DNA from: Pseudomonas paralcaligenes | GTDB taxonomy: Bacteria > Pseudomonadota > Gammaproteobacteria > Pseudomonadales > Pseudomonadaceae | DNA: 64,000 nucleotides | Direction: 5' to 3' | NCBI RefSeq assembly: GCF_019655855.1 | Contig: NZ_BPFX01000031.1 | Location: forward strand, 1-64,000 | Shown here: positions 1 through 10,609 of the stretch, in pieces | Position numbering within the stretch: the stretch's first letter is position 1 | Layout of the letters: the number at the start of each line of letters is the position of its first letter | Translations under genes and position numbers: made by a program | The notes under the pieces: model-generated | Told to the model about the DNA's origin: nothing | Seen by the model: only the letters and a program-made list of their open reading frames with translations | The model's database searches: none

Positions 1-120
1 CTCACCCGCACCGCCCTCTCCCAAGGGGAGAGGGGGCTGTGCGGAGCTGGGATAGAAGATGTGCCCAATCGACACCTCGGACCAACGCCCTCTCCCTTTG
101 GGAGAGGGCGGGGGGTGAGG
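1..120. repeat. Inverted pair of CCCTCTCCC palindromes
   Basis: Two short palindromes, each CCCTCTCCC-N-GGGAGAGGG, lie at about 15-33 and 88-107. The outer flanks CTCACCC and GGGTGAG (1-7 and 112-118) are also inverted relative to each other, so the whole stretch can fold as one large hairpin. Units like this occur as dispersed intergenic repeats in many high-GC gammaproteobacteria. No coding potential was recognised. Confidence 0.6.
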
Positions 121-269
121 GCGCGGCGGATAACGTGAATGTCGAGGCGGTGCGCACGGCGCACCCTACCGGGCGTGCACAAGACAACGAATGTCGATTC
201 GGCCTCGTGTCGCGACAGGCATCCAATGTCGCCCCTTGGGCACTGACGAACTCAAGCGACGTTGCCTTT

Positions 270-446
270 GTGGGAGCGGCTTCAGCCGCGAAGGGCCCGC
301 GGCGATCCATCGCCATCGTGGCCAAAGCCGCCCACGAGGCCGCTGCCATGGGTCGGCGTTCGGGGCGTAGCGTGGATCGCCGAAGCCATCCATCGGCCCA
401 GGGTCGCCAGGGTGGAGGACGTTTTCGCGGCTGAAGCCGCTCCCAC
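270..446. repeat. REP-bounded repeat unit, copy 1
   Basis: The 177-bp unit begins GTGGGAGCGGCTTCAGCCGCGAA and ends with the reverse complement of that REP palindrome (TTCGCGGCTGAAGCCGCTCCCAC). Its interior (CGGCGATCCATCGCC, GCCGCTGCCATGGGT, GTAGCGTGGATCGCCGAAG) recurs in the next unit. The bounding REP is of the Pseudomonas GTGGGAGCGG type, and the inverted arrangement resembles a REPIN with a long spacer. Confidence 0.75.
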
Positions 447-509
447 AGGGCAAGCAAGCAGGCGCCGTAGGGTGCGCCGCGCGCACCGGGCTCAAGCGAC
501 GTTGCCTCT

Positions 510-837
510 GTGGGAGCGGCTTCAGCCGCGAAGGACCCGCGGCGATCCATCGCCATTGCAGTCAAAGCAGTCTATGAAGCCGCTGCCATGGGTAGGCGTT
601 CGGGTCGTAGCGTGGATCGCCGAAGCCATCCATCGGCACAGGGTCGCCAAGGTGGAGGACGTTTTCGCGGCTTCAGCCGCGAGGGGCCCGCGGCGATCCA
701 TCGCCATCGCGGCCAAAGCCGCCCTCGAGGCCGCTGCCATGGGTAGGCGTTCGGGTCGTAGCGTGGATCGCCGAAGCCATCCATCGGGCCAGGGTCGCCA
801 GGGTGGAGGACGTTTTCGCGGCTGAAGCCGCTCCCAC
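510..837. repeat. REP-bounded repeat units, copies 2 and 3 fused
   Basis: Two further copies of the unit at 270-446 are joined head to tail through a single internal REP at about 666-683. The first begins at 510 and the last ends at 837 with GCCGCTCCCAC. Flanking tracts also recur: CTCAAGCGACGTTGCCT precedes copies 1 and 2, and GTAGGGTGCGCCGCGCGCACC follows copies 1 and 3. The array therefore grew by duplicating a larger segment. The long frames crossing it are translated repeats, not genes. Confidence 0.75.
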
Positions 838-893
838 AGGGTAAGCAGGCACCGTAGGGTGCGCCGCGCGCACCGGGCCGGGCTTCGGAGCGG

Positions 894-2726
894 CTACGGC
901 GCGCTCGCCACCGTCGCCGGCCGGGCGTCGCCGTCCCACCAGCTGCTGATGGTCCACTCGTAGGCGCCGTAGTACAGCGGCACGGTCTGCGGCGCGCGCA
1001 GGCGCTGGTTGTAGATGAAGTAGTGCCTGGTCAGGTAGCGCCAGGGGATCACGTAGTGGTTGTGGATCAGCACCCGGTCGAGGGCGTGGGCGGCGGTTTC
1101 CAGTTCGTCCTGGCTCTGCGCGTCGAGCAGGCGCTTGATCAGCGCGTCGACCGCTGGTGACTTAACCCCGGCGAGGTTTTCCGAGCCAGGGCGGTCGGCG
1201 GCGGCGCTGTTGAAGCTGCGCCACAGTTCGTCGCCGGGCATGCGTGCCTCTCGCAGGGCGAGGGTGGAGTAGTCGAAGTCGAAGTCGCTCATCTGCTTGT
1301 AGGCGGTGGCGGCGTCGGTGAGGCGCTTCTTCACCACCACGCCGATCCGCGACAGGTTGAGGTACACCGGGTCCAGGTACGGGCTCTGCGCGCGGGTGCC
1401 GGCCACTTCCAGCACGAAGGGCTCGCCCGCGGCGTTGCGCAGCACGCCGTCGCGGTGGTGCCAGCCGGCCTCGGCGAACAGCTCCAGCGCCCGGGTCAGG
1501 TTGGCCCGCAGGCTGGACGGCGCGCGGGTGCTGGGCTGCTGGTACATCGGCCCGAACACCGCCGGCGGCAGCTGGTCGCGGAACGGCTCCAGCAACGCCA
1601 GCTCCGCCGCGCTGGGCAGGCCACTGGCGGCCAGTGGGCTGTTGGCGAAGTAGCTGTCGACCCGCTCGAATTCGCCGTCGAAGATCTTGTCGTTGATCCA
1701 CTCGAAGTCCAGCGCGTAGTTGAGCGCCTCGCGCACCCGCGGGTCCTGGAAGCGCGGCTTGCGCAGGTTGACCACCCAGCCGTTCATGGCTGGCGGGTTG
1801 CGGTGGGGGAAGGTGCGTTTGACCAGTTCGCCGTCGTCGAAGCGCTGGCCGATGTACTGGCAGCACCAGTAGCGCATCTGGTTCTCGGCGATGAAGTCGT
1901 AGTCGCCGGAGCGCAGCGCGGCGACCTGGGTGTCGCGGTCCTTGTACAGCTTGTATTCGATGCGCTCGAAGTTGAAGCTGCCGCGCCGCACCGGGATGTC
2001 GGTGGCCCAGTAGGCCGGGTCGCGGCGGTAGACGATGCCGCGCCCGCTGACCGCCCGCTCGATGCGGTAGGGGCCGCTGGCGATGGGCGCCTCGAAGCGC
2101 AGCTGGTCGAACGGCACGCGGCTGCCGTCTTCCTGCAGCCCCCATTTGGCGGAGAACACCGGCAGGCTGCCGGCGATGAACGACAGGTCGCGGCCGGTGC
2201 GGCGGAAGTCGAAGCGCACATGGCGCTCGTCGAGCGCGACGACCCGCTCGATCTCGGCGAAGTAGGCCTTGAAGCGCGGGCTGGCCTGGCCGCCGGTGAG
2301 GGTCGCGAAGGAGTAGGCGACGTCCGCGGCGGTCACCGGGTCGCCGTTGGAGAAGCGCGCCTGGGGCCGCAGGCGGAACACCACCGAGCCGAAGTCCGGG
2401 GCCACGGCGATGTCCTCGGCGAGCAGGCCGTACTGGGTGTTGATCTCGTCCAGGCCGTTGATGGTCAGGGTCTCGAACACCAGTTCGAGCAGCCCCGGCG
2501 CCGGCGTGCCGCGTAGGCTGTAGGGGTTGTACTTGTCGAAGCTGCTGTTCTTGCTGACCAGCGACATGCTCAGGCTGCCGCCCTTGGGCGCGTCCGGGTC
2601 GACGTAGGCGAAGTGCCGGAAGTCGTCCGGGTACTTGGGCTGGCCGAACAGGGCCACGGCGTGGGCGCCATGGGCGGCGGGCGCGACCAGGGCGGCGGCG
2701 AGCAGCAGGGAGCGGAACAGGGGCAT
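894..2726 (-). CDS. yejA: Extracellular solute-binding protein, family 5 (YejA-like)
   Basis: 610-residue periplasmic peptide-binding protein of the DppA/OppA superfamily, closest in character to YejA, the binding component of peptide and microcin C-type importers. A Sec signal peptide covers about residues 1-23 (hydrophobic SLLLAAALVAP, then AHGAHA), with no lipobox. The mature start contains the family's typical YVDPDAPKGG stretch, followed by EDIAVAPDFGSVVFRLR and FSNGDPVTAADV. It is the last gene of the yejB-yejE-yejF-SBP operon, 11 bp after the ATPase stop. In E. coli the binding protein comes first, so the order differs here. The ATG at 2726 is chosen because it gives a clean signal peptide. 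Confidence 0.88.
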   Translation of the reverse strand: MPLFRSLLLAAALVAPAAHGAHAVALFGQPKYPDDFRHFAYVDPDAPKGGSLSMSLVSKNSSFDKYNPYSLRGTPAPGLLELVFETLTINGLDEINTQYGLLAEDIAVAPDFGSVVFRLRPQARFSNGDPVTAADVAYSFATLTGGQASPRFKAYFAEIERVVALDERHVRFDFRRTGRDLSFIAGSLPVFSAKWGLQEDGSRVPFDQLRFEAPIASGPYRIERAVSGRGIVYRRDPAYWATDIPVRRGSFNFERIEYKLYKDRDTQVAALRSGDYDFIAENQMRYWCCQYIGQRFDDGELVKRTFPHRNPPAMNGWVVNLRKPRFQDPRVREALNYALDFEWINDKIFDGEFERVDSYFANSPLAASGLPSAAELALLEPFRDQLPPAVFGPMYQQPSTRAPSSLRANLTRALELFAEAGWHHRDGVLRNAAGEPFVLEVAGTRAQSPYLDPVYLNLSRIGVVVKKRLTDAATAYKQMSDFDFDYSTLALREARMPGDELWRSFNSAAADRPGSENLAGVKSPAVDALIKRLLDAQSQDELETAAHALDRVLIHNHYVIPWRYLTRHYFIYNQRLRAPQTVPLYYGAYEWTISSWWDGDARPATVASAP

Positions 2727-2737
2727 GCGGACGCTTC

Positions 2738-4302
<1,565 letters not shown>

Positions 4303-4306
<4 letters not shown>

Positions 4307-5436
4307 CGGGCGCTTTCCTCGGGGTCGGCCAGGCGGGTGTCGAGGGCGTTGCGCAGCGCCTCGCCCATGAAGGTGAGCAGCAGCAGGGTGAGCACCAGCA
4401 CGCCGAAGGCGGATACCGCGATCCACCAGGCGTCGAGGTTCTCCTTGCCCTGCAGCAGCAGCTGGCCGAGGCTCGGTGCCGGCGCCTCGACGCCCAGGCC
4501 GAGGAAGTCCAGGCTGGCCAGGGCCATGATCGCCGCGCTCATGCGGAACGGCAGGAAGGTGATCACCGGGGTCAGGCTGTTGGGCAGGATGTGGCGCCAG
4601 ATGATCTGCCCGTGGGACAGGCCCATGGCCCGCGCCGCCTTGACGTATTCCAGCTGGCGGTTGCGCAGGAACTCGGCGCGCACGTAGTCGGACAGGTAGA
4701 TCCAGCCGAACAGCGAGAGCAGCACGAACAGCAGGAGCAGGCTCGGCTCGAACATCGAGGCGAAGATGATCAGCAGGTACAGCTCGGGCATCGAGCCCCA
4801 GATCTCGATCAGTCGCTGGCCGATCAGATCGACCTTGCCGGCGAAGTAGCCCTGCAGCGCGCCGATGGCGACGCCGAGCAGGGTGCCGACCACGGTCAGC
4901 GCCAGGCCGAAGGTCACCGAGGTGCGGAAGCCGTAGATCAGCCGGGCGGCGATGTCGTAGCCGGCGATGTCGGTGCCGAGCAGGTTGTCCGCGCCGGGCG
5001 GGCCGGGGTGGTGGGCGGCGTCGGTGTGGTAGGCGAGGGTGTCGTAGTAGTAGGGGTTGAGGGTGTACAGGACGAAGTTGCCCGGCCGCGCCAGCTGCGC
5101 GCGGATGAACGGGTCGTTGTAGTCGGCCGCGATCGGCAGCTCGCCGCCGAACACCGACTCGGGGTAGTCGCGCAGCAGCGGGAAGTGCCACTGGCCTTCG
5201 TAGCGCACCAGCAGCGGACGGTCGTTGCTGATCAACTCGCCGGCCAGGCTGGCGGCGTAGAGGCCGAGGAACACGACCAGGCTGCAGTAGCCCAGGCGGT
5301 TGCGGCAGAAGCGCAGCCACAGGCGCCGGCCGGGGGACAGCGACTCGCCGGCCGGCGCCGCACGGCGCCCGGCGCGCCAGGCCAGGAGGCGGCGCCAGGG
5401 GCTGGCGGCCGGCAGGGGAGTGGCGGGCAGGTTCAT
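4303..5436 (-). CDS. yejE: Peptide ABC transporter permease (YejE-like)
   Basis: 377-residue inner-membrane permease. An N-terminal cytoplasmic stretch and one membrane segment (YCSLVVFLGLYAASLA) come first. A periplasmic loop follows with PYYYDTLAYHTDAAHHPGPPGADNLLGTDIAGYD, typical of DppC/YejE proteins, and then the multi-span binding-protein-dependent transport domain. The EAA loop reads KAARAMGLSHGQIIWRHILPNS. It overlaps yejF by 4 bp and meets yejB at base 5436. With YejB it should form the membrane channel. Confidence 0.92.
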
Positions 5437-6497
5437 CAGGCGGTCCTTGCGTCGAACTTGATGCGCGGGTCGACCAGCACGTAGGCCAGGTCGCCGATCA
5501 GCTTGGTGATCAGGCCGATCAGGGTCAGCAGGTAGAGGCTGCCGAGTACCACCGGGTAGTCGCGGCTGTTGATCGACTCGTAGGAGAGCAGTCCGAGGCC
5601 GTCGAGGGAGAACAGCGTCTCGATCAGCAGGCTACCGGTGAAGAAGGCGGCGATGAAGGCGCCGGGGAAGCCGGTCACCAGCGGCAGCAGGGCATTGCGC
5701 AGCACGTGCTTCCACAGCACGCGGCGCTCGGACAGGCCCTTGGCGCGCGCGGTGAGCACGTACTGGCGGCGGATTTCCTCGAGGAAGGTGTTCTTGGTCA
5801 GCAGCGTCTTCAGGGCGAAGGTGCTGACCACCGAGGCGGTCACCGGCAGGGTGACGTGCCACAGGTAGTCGGTGACCTTGGCGAAGGTGCCCAGTTCGTC
5901 CCAGTTGTCCGAGGTCAGCCCGCGCAGGGGGAACAGGTCCCAGAACGAGCCGCCGCCGAACAGCACCAGCAGCAGGACGCCGAGGACGAAGCCGGGCACC
6001 GCGTAGCCGGTGAGGATCAGCAGGCTGGTGATCAGGTCGAAGCGGCTGCCGGCGCGCACCGCCTTGGCCACCCCGAGCGGCACCGAGACCAGGTAGGTAA
6101 GGAGGAAGGTCCACACCCCGAGCGACACCGAGACGCCGAGCTTGGACTGGATCAGCGACCAGACGCTCTCGTTGCGCACGTAGCTCTCGCCCAGGTCGAA
6201 GCGCAAGTAGCTGGCGAGCATGTGCAGGTAGCGGTCGAGCAGTGGGCGGTCGAAGCCGAACTGCTCGCTCATCTGCGCGACCTGCTGGGCGTCGATGCCC
6301 TGGCGGCCGCTGTAGCTCCAGCCACCGCCGATGGCGCCACCGTCGGCGCCGGTGCGCGCGCTCTCCTGGTCGAGCCGGCTGAGGCTGCTTTCCACCGGCC
6401 CGCCGGGAACGAACTGGGTGACCAGGAAGGTCAGCGTCAGCACGCCGAGCAGGGTGGGAATCATCGCCAGCAGGCGTTTGCAGCAATAGAACCACAT
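5436..6497 (-). CDS. yejB: Peptide ABC transporter permease (YejB-like)
   Basis: 353-residue DppB/YejB-type permease. The N-terminal span MIPTLLGVLTLTFLVTQFVPGGP is the classic DppB start. A periplasmic insert with GGWSYSGRQGIDAQQVAQMSEQFGFD follows, then several transmembrane segments. The EAA loop reads TARAKGLSERRVLWKHVLRNALLP. It is the first gene of the importer operon, so the promoter should lie in 6498-6700, although no clear -35/-10 pair was picked out there. The last base of its stop is the first base of the next start. Confidence 0.92.
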   Translation of the reverse strand: MWFYCCKRLLAMIPTLLGVLTLTFLVTQFVPGGPVESSLSRLDQESARTGADGGAIGGGWSYSGRQGIDAQQVAQMSEQFGFDRPLLDRYLHMLASYLRFDLGESYVRNESVWSLIQSKLGVSVSLGVWTFLLTYLVSVPLGVAKAVRAGSRFDLITSLLILTGYAVPGFVLGVLLLVLFGGGSFWDLFPLRGLTSDNWDELGTFAKVTDYLWHVTLPVTASVVSTFALKTLLTKNTFLEEIRRQYVLTARAKGLSERRVLWKHVLRNALLPLVTGFPGAFIAAFFTGSLLIETLFSLDGLGLLSYESINSRDYPVVLGSLYLLTLIGLITKLIGDLAYVLVDPRIKFDARTA

Positions 6498-7246
6498 GAG
6501 CGGACATTCTCGGGGCGACCGTGGAAGTCCGGAAATAGCACCGATCGTGCCATTGGCCAGCAGGCCAGGAGGGGCGCGGCCTGGCAGCGGTTCAGGGGAT
6601 TTTCGGCGGGTTGGATATGCTGCTCAGTCAGCAACCGGGCAGCAGTCTTGCTGGTGCGGCAGCTTGTCCAGCTGGGATGCGCGCGATAGGGGAGACGGGG
6701 GAGCGATTAGGTCTCAAGGTCGAGGATATAGGTACGCCACCGACGGCGTGAAGCGGGTGGCGCGGCTCGCGGTGAAGCCAACGAGCACGCCTCGTAGATC
6801 AATGACAGGGCGTCTGCCGGATCATTTTCTGGGCGAAGGCTTCGGCGGCTTTTGGCCGACTCTGTAAAAAGTCCCGTCGCGATTTTTGCCTATGAAAGAG
6901 CGTGAGCGACGTCGAAATATGGTGCGTTCAGAAGACTGAGTTGCCTGGATTTTTACGTAGCAGCGCCGAAAACGAGCGTTTTTTGAACTGCCGATAAGCA
7001 GCTCTCACAGGAGCCGAATTTTTCAACAGAATCGGCCAATCACGGGCGGGATGCTCCGCGACGGAATCCACGGCCGGGCTAGATGCTCGTTTGCAATGGA
7101 AAACTAGCCACCCAAGCGTATCAATTACTTCCTTGAGCACAGAGTCAACTGTCCCATATGATCGCCCCAACTGACCCAAGGAAGGCTAGCCAGGTAGGTC
7201 GTGTTTGACGACCTGCAGTCCTCCTCCATGCTTACAGGGATGTTCT
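6498..7246. other. Intergenic region between the yej operon and the Rhs island
   Basis: About 750 bp with no convincing gene. It holds the yej promoter region on the right of yejB, a candidate IS remnant or MITE at 6854-7036, and the leader of the Rhs island. Base composition falls from GC-rich before about 6850 to AT-richer after it. The 83-residue minus-strand frame at 6928-7179 overlaps one of the terminal repeats and has no recognisable domain. Confidence 0.6.
6854..7036. mobile_element. Possible IS remnant or MITE with imperfect terminal inverted repeats
   Basis: GGCCGACTCTGTAAAAA at 6854-6870 is mirrored by TTTTTCAACAGAATCGGCC at about 7018-7036 (reverse complement GGCCGATTCTGTTGAAAAA). 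The ends match over GGCCGA-TCTGT plus an A run. Ends of this form occur on several transposons of Gram-negative bacteria. The 183-bp interior has no transposase gene. It sits just upstream of the compositionally distinct Rhs island. Confidence 0.35.
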
Positions 7247-8935
7247 ATGCATATATATGATCGTTCGTATGTAACTGTCCTGAGCAGGACACCCACAGCA
7301 AACAATCTTCCTTTCATGATGGCCAAAGTTGCAGGCCTAATACTGGTGGTCGCAATCACCAACCTATCCATGGGCAATGCGTACGCTGCCGCAAGTGCAA
7401 CTTCACCCCCGAAGAAAAACTATTACCTTCCGAACGACAACAAACCAATAAGAAAAAGCTCTCTTCAAGAGATTGTGGATGAGCTCAATTCAATTCAAGA
7501 AAAAAATTTCAGTCAGTGCAAAAACAAGCCCGTATATAGCTGCACCAGAAGCGTCTTTACTGGCCCCAAAGAAAATGAATGGTCGCCCCTGATTAACGGT
7601 GAGCGCTACTCGCACACCATGCTTAGATACATGTTGCTAGAGTCTAGGAACTCAGCGGGCAATACAAGCTCCCACACATATTCATCCAGCGGAAACTTCT
7701 TCGCCTACGTTGAGTGGAAGTGCGATGCAGGTTATAGTCTACTTGCCAAAGCAGTTTCACCAGGTGTTCAGACCGTTTACTGCGTCATATCAAACCTCGA
7801 TCCTTCGAAAAACAAAGGTCCGGCAAATGATTCCTGCCCTGCTCCCACAGGCGGGAACCCAATCAACTTCTCGGTAGGTAATAAGTACCAAGAGGAAGTT
7901 GATCTTCAGGTGAACTCACTGAGCTTGAGTCGAGCATATAACAGCCTGGACGGAATCTGGCGGCATAGCTTCTCTATGCGTCTGGACTTTGATCCTGTTA
8001 GGAATATGAGTTTTCTAACAAAAGAAACCGGTCAGCTCAGTATTTTCAGTGGGGCCGCAACCACTCCGCAAGCAACGGAACTTGGTCAGCTGATTGCTAG
8101 TGGTGGTCAGTGGATTTACACAGATTCAGAAAACAATAAATTCACTTTTAATAGTGACGGTTTGCTGACTCAGCAGAAATTCATCTCTGGCATTGAACGC
8201 AACATTACCTACAGTCAGAATCAACTGACTGTTACCGATAATAGAGGCAGTTTTCTTGAGCTCACTCAGGATGACAATGGCCAGCCTTTAAGCTTCCAGC
8301 TTGGCTCACATCAAGGAAATTATACCTATAGCGCCGACAATCAACTGGTAGAAGTAGACGTAGCCACTGGTGGATCACTCCGTACACGACAGTACCATTA
8401 CGAGGACGCAAGAAACGCCAAGCTCCTTACCGGCATAACTGATGAGCGCGGAGTTCGGTATGCAACCTGGATATATGATGCGCAAGGTAGAGCTATATCC
8501 AGTGAGCACGCTGGTGGGGCTGAGAAAATCCAGATCAGTTATGACAGCGCGACAGCTACAAGCGTTACAAATGAACTTGGAAAGGTAACGAAATACACCT
8601 TCATCAACGTCGGTGGCGTAAAGCGCATATCCACAATCGTTGGCGAACCGTCAGCCAACTGCCCGAATAGCAACTCATCTTTTGCCTACAACCCTCGCGG
8701 GCAGCTTACGAGCAAGACCGACAACGAGGGCTATAAGACGACCTATAGCTACAACACGCGAGGTTTAGAAAGTGCTCGTACCGAGGCCGCTGGTACTGCT
8801 CAAGCGCGGACTATTACTACGGAATGGCACCCTACTTTCGCCCTCCCTCTTGTGGTGACTGAGCCCAAAAGAGTCACGCGATATGAATATGACAGTCTTG
8901 GAAGGCAGACCGGCCGAGCAGTTGAAGCACGCTAA
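7247..8935 (+). CDS. Exported Rhs N-terminal module 1 (DUF6531 plus YD repeats, no core domain)
   Basis: 562 residues. The ATG at 7247 follows an AGGGA ribosome-binding site with a 6-bp gap. A signal peptide is formed by MMAKVAGLILVVAITNLSM then GNAYA. A unique domain with several cysteines (QCKNKPVYSC, EWKCDAG, VYCVIS) follows. The DUF6531-like start GGNPINFSVGNKYQEEVDL comes next, then YD-type repeats (YNSLDGIW, YSADNQLVEV, YDAQGRAISSEHAGGAEK, YDSLGRQTGR). The protein stops at VEAR, within what is normally a continuous YD-repeat shell, and has no RHS core or toxin tip. It is paralogous to the next gene, 18 bp downstream. GC content is far below the flanking chromosome, suggesting transfer. 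Confidence 0.8.
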   Translation: MHIYDRSYVTVLSRTPTANNLPFMMAKVAGLILVVAITNLSMGNAYAAASATSPPKKNYYLPNDNKPIRKSSLQEIVDELNSIQEKNFSQCKNKPVYSCTRSVFTGPKENEWSPLINGERYSHTMLRYMLLESRNSAGNTSSHTYSSSGNFFAYVEWKCDAGYSLLAKAVSPGVQTVYCVISNLDPSKNKGPANDSCPAPTGGNPINFSVGNKYQEEVDLQVNSLSLSRAYNSLDGIWRHSFSMRLDFDPVRNMSFLTKETGQLSIFSGAATTPQATELGQLIASGGQWIYTDSENNKFTFNSDGLLTQQKFISGIERNITYSQNQLTVTDNRGSFLELTQDDNGQPLSFQLGSHQGNYTYSADNQLVEVDVATGGSLRTRQYHYEDARNAKLLTGITDERGVRYATWIYDAQGRAISSEHAGGAEKIQISYDSATATSVTNELGKVTKYTFINVGGVKRISTIVGEPSANCPNSNSSFAYNPRGQLTSKTDNEGYKTTYSYNTRGLESARTEAAGTAQARTITTEWHPTFALPLVVTEPKRVTRYEYDSLGRQTGRAVEAR

Positions 8936-8953
8936 TTATAAAAAGAGGTAGCT

Positions 8954-10588
8954 ATGCAGACTTTTATCAATGCGCGGATATTGCCTTTTATCTTCGTGGT
9001 AATAATGATTTCTTGCTTGGCAAGCAAAAGCGCTTACGCTGTTAATGTAGCCCCCGAATACACCTACGAAAGCCGCTTAACTATTGCCCCGGAGCCAGAC
9101 ACACATCTCGAACTATTCAAGGCGGAGATGCAGCAAGCGTATGAGCGCTGTGCAGGACCAGTGCTCGCCAAAGGGTACGGCACATGTCCAAAATTTGAGC
9201 CCTATAGAGCTGATGACTCTCAATCCAGTACAGTTAATGGCTATCCATATTACTATGTTCTCTTGAATAAGTATATGACAGTTACTCCTTTGCCAATGGG
9301 AGGGTACAGCATTAATCAAGTGCACGGAGACGCTAATAGTATGCGTATAGACTTGCAGATTACATGCCCGGCAGGATCCGTCAAAAGCTCGTCCAACCCA
9401 GCAATCATGAAGTGTGAGTGCAAAGCAGATGGCTGTCTAAAGCCTGCGCTCAACGGTCCTGCCACGCCTAAAACATGTACTGCCAAACCCCAGGAAGGCA
9501 ATCCAATCAACATCGCAAACGGGAATAAGTTTCAGAAAGAAATTGATTATCTCCCTGCCGCTCACTACGGACTTGAGATGCGTAGAGGGTATAATAGTTC
9601 CACCGGAAACTGGACCCACAGCTACTCTGATCGATTGGAGATTTCCAATCGAGATATCACACTCATAACCTCAGACGGCAGAGCGTCTTACTTTCTTGAT
9701 GACGGGGTTTCTCTTATTAAAAGCACAGTGGAAACTGGTGCGCTCGCCCGTACCGAATTAGGTTTTACCTATGTGTCTGAGGATAACAGGACACTGTATT
9801 TTGATAATTCAGGAAAACTGATTTCCTTGGAGTCAATTGGCCGTCCTGGAGTTCAAATTAGCCATATTGCAGGGCAGATTTTGCTTTCTGATACTGCAGG
9901 AAATGCAGCGACATTGACAGAGGATCCTCTTCATCAGCCGCTAAGCTTCTCTACTTCGGGCTTCACTGCTTCTTACAGTTATAATTCTGCAGGTCAACTT
10001 GAGTCAGTCACTAAGTTGTACAATGGAAAGACCGCGCAGCGGTCGTATCATTACGAAGATAGCCGCGACCCTCGTTTGTTGACAGGGATAACAGATGAGA
10101 AAGGTGTTAGGTTCGCAACTTGGAAGTATGACGATCAAGGGCGGGCAATTTCTAGCGAACATGCTAACGGCGCAGAGAAAATCACTGTTGAATATCGATC
10201 AGACTCCTCCACCTATGTGACCAATGAATTTGGGAAGCTAACTGAATATCAGTTTGCTAGGTTTGATGGCGCCAAACGCTTAATGGCTGTTCGTGGTATG
10301 CCATCTGCAAATTGCCATTTTTCGAACTCATCTTTCACCTACAACAGCTTCGGTCAGTTGCTAGTGAGTACAAACAATCGTGGCAATCGCACGACGTACT
10401 TATACAACGACCGGGGGCTTGAGCGATCTCGAACCGAAGCCGCAGGGACACCACAGGCTCGAACCATTACTACTGAATGGCACCCCACCCTTTTCTTGCC
10501 ATTAGTGGTGACCGAACCGAATCGCATCACCACCTACCAATACGACACTCAGGGCAGGCAGCTCAGCCGCACCGTCGAAGCTCGCTGA
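8954..10588 (+). CDS. Exported Rhs N-terminal module 2 (DUF6531 plus YD repeats, no core domain)
   Basis: 544 residues, with an AAGAGG ribosome-binding site just upstream. The signal peptide is hydrophobic ILPFIFVVIMISCLAS followed by KSAYA. The N-terminal domain is cysteine-rich (ERCAGP, GTCPKF, ITCPAG, MKCECKADGC) and differs from module 1. From GNPINIANGNKFQKEIDY onward it aligns with module 1, sharing RLLTGITDEKGVR, QGRAISSEHANGAEK and RTEAAGTPQARTITTEWHPT. It ends at the equivalent position, RTVEAR. One 60-bp line (9241-9300) counted by hand is 35% GC. It lies 21 bp before the core gene and is probably co-transcribed with it. Confidence 0.8.
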   Translation: MQTFINARILPFIFVVIMISCLASKSAYAVNVAPEYTYESRLTIAPEPDTHLELFKAEMQQAYERCAGPVLAKGYGTCPKFEPYRADDSQSSTVNGYPYYYVLLNKYMTVTPLPMGGYSINQVHGDANSMRIDLQITCPAGSVKSSSNPAIMKCECKADGCLKPALNGPATPKTCTAKPQEGNPINIANGNKFQKEIDYLPAAHYGLEMRRGYNSSTGNWTHSYSDRLEISNRDITLITSDGRASYFLDDGVSLIKSTVETGALARTELGFTYVSEDNRTLYFDNSGKLISLESIGRPGVQISHIAGQILLSDTAGNAATLTEDPLHQPLSFSTSGFTASYSYNSAGQLESVTKLYNGKTAQRSYHYEDSRDPRLLTGITDEKGVRFATWKYDDQGRAISSEHANGAEKITVEYRSDSSTYVTNEFGKLTEYQFARFDGAKRLMAVRGMPSANCHFSNSSFTYNSFGQLLVSTNNRGNRTTYLYNDRGLERSRTEAAGTPQARTITTEWHPTLFLPLVVTEPNRITTYQYDTQGRQLSRTVEAR

Positions 10589-10609
10589 TTACAGAAGGAA
10601 CTGAATCCG

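Noticed and set aside
2..957. Several long open frames on both strands across the left end (up to 187 codons)
   Set aside because: They are translations of tandem REP-type repeats: the same peptide stretches recur in several frames, and no ribosome-binding site or recognisable domain is present.
6928..7179. 83-residue minus-strand frame near the possible IS remnant
   Set aside because: Part of it is encoded by the terminal inverted repeat, and it has no recognisable domain or ribosome-binding site.
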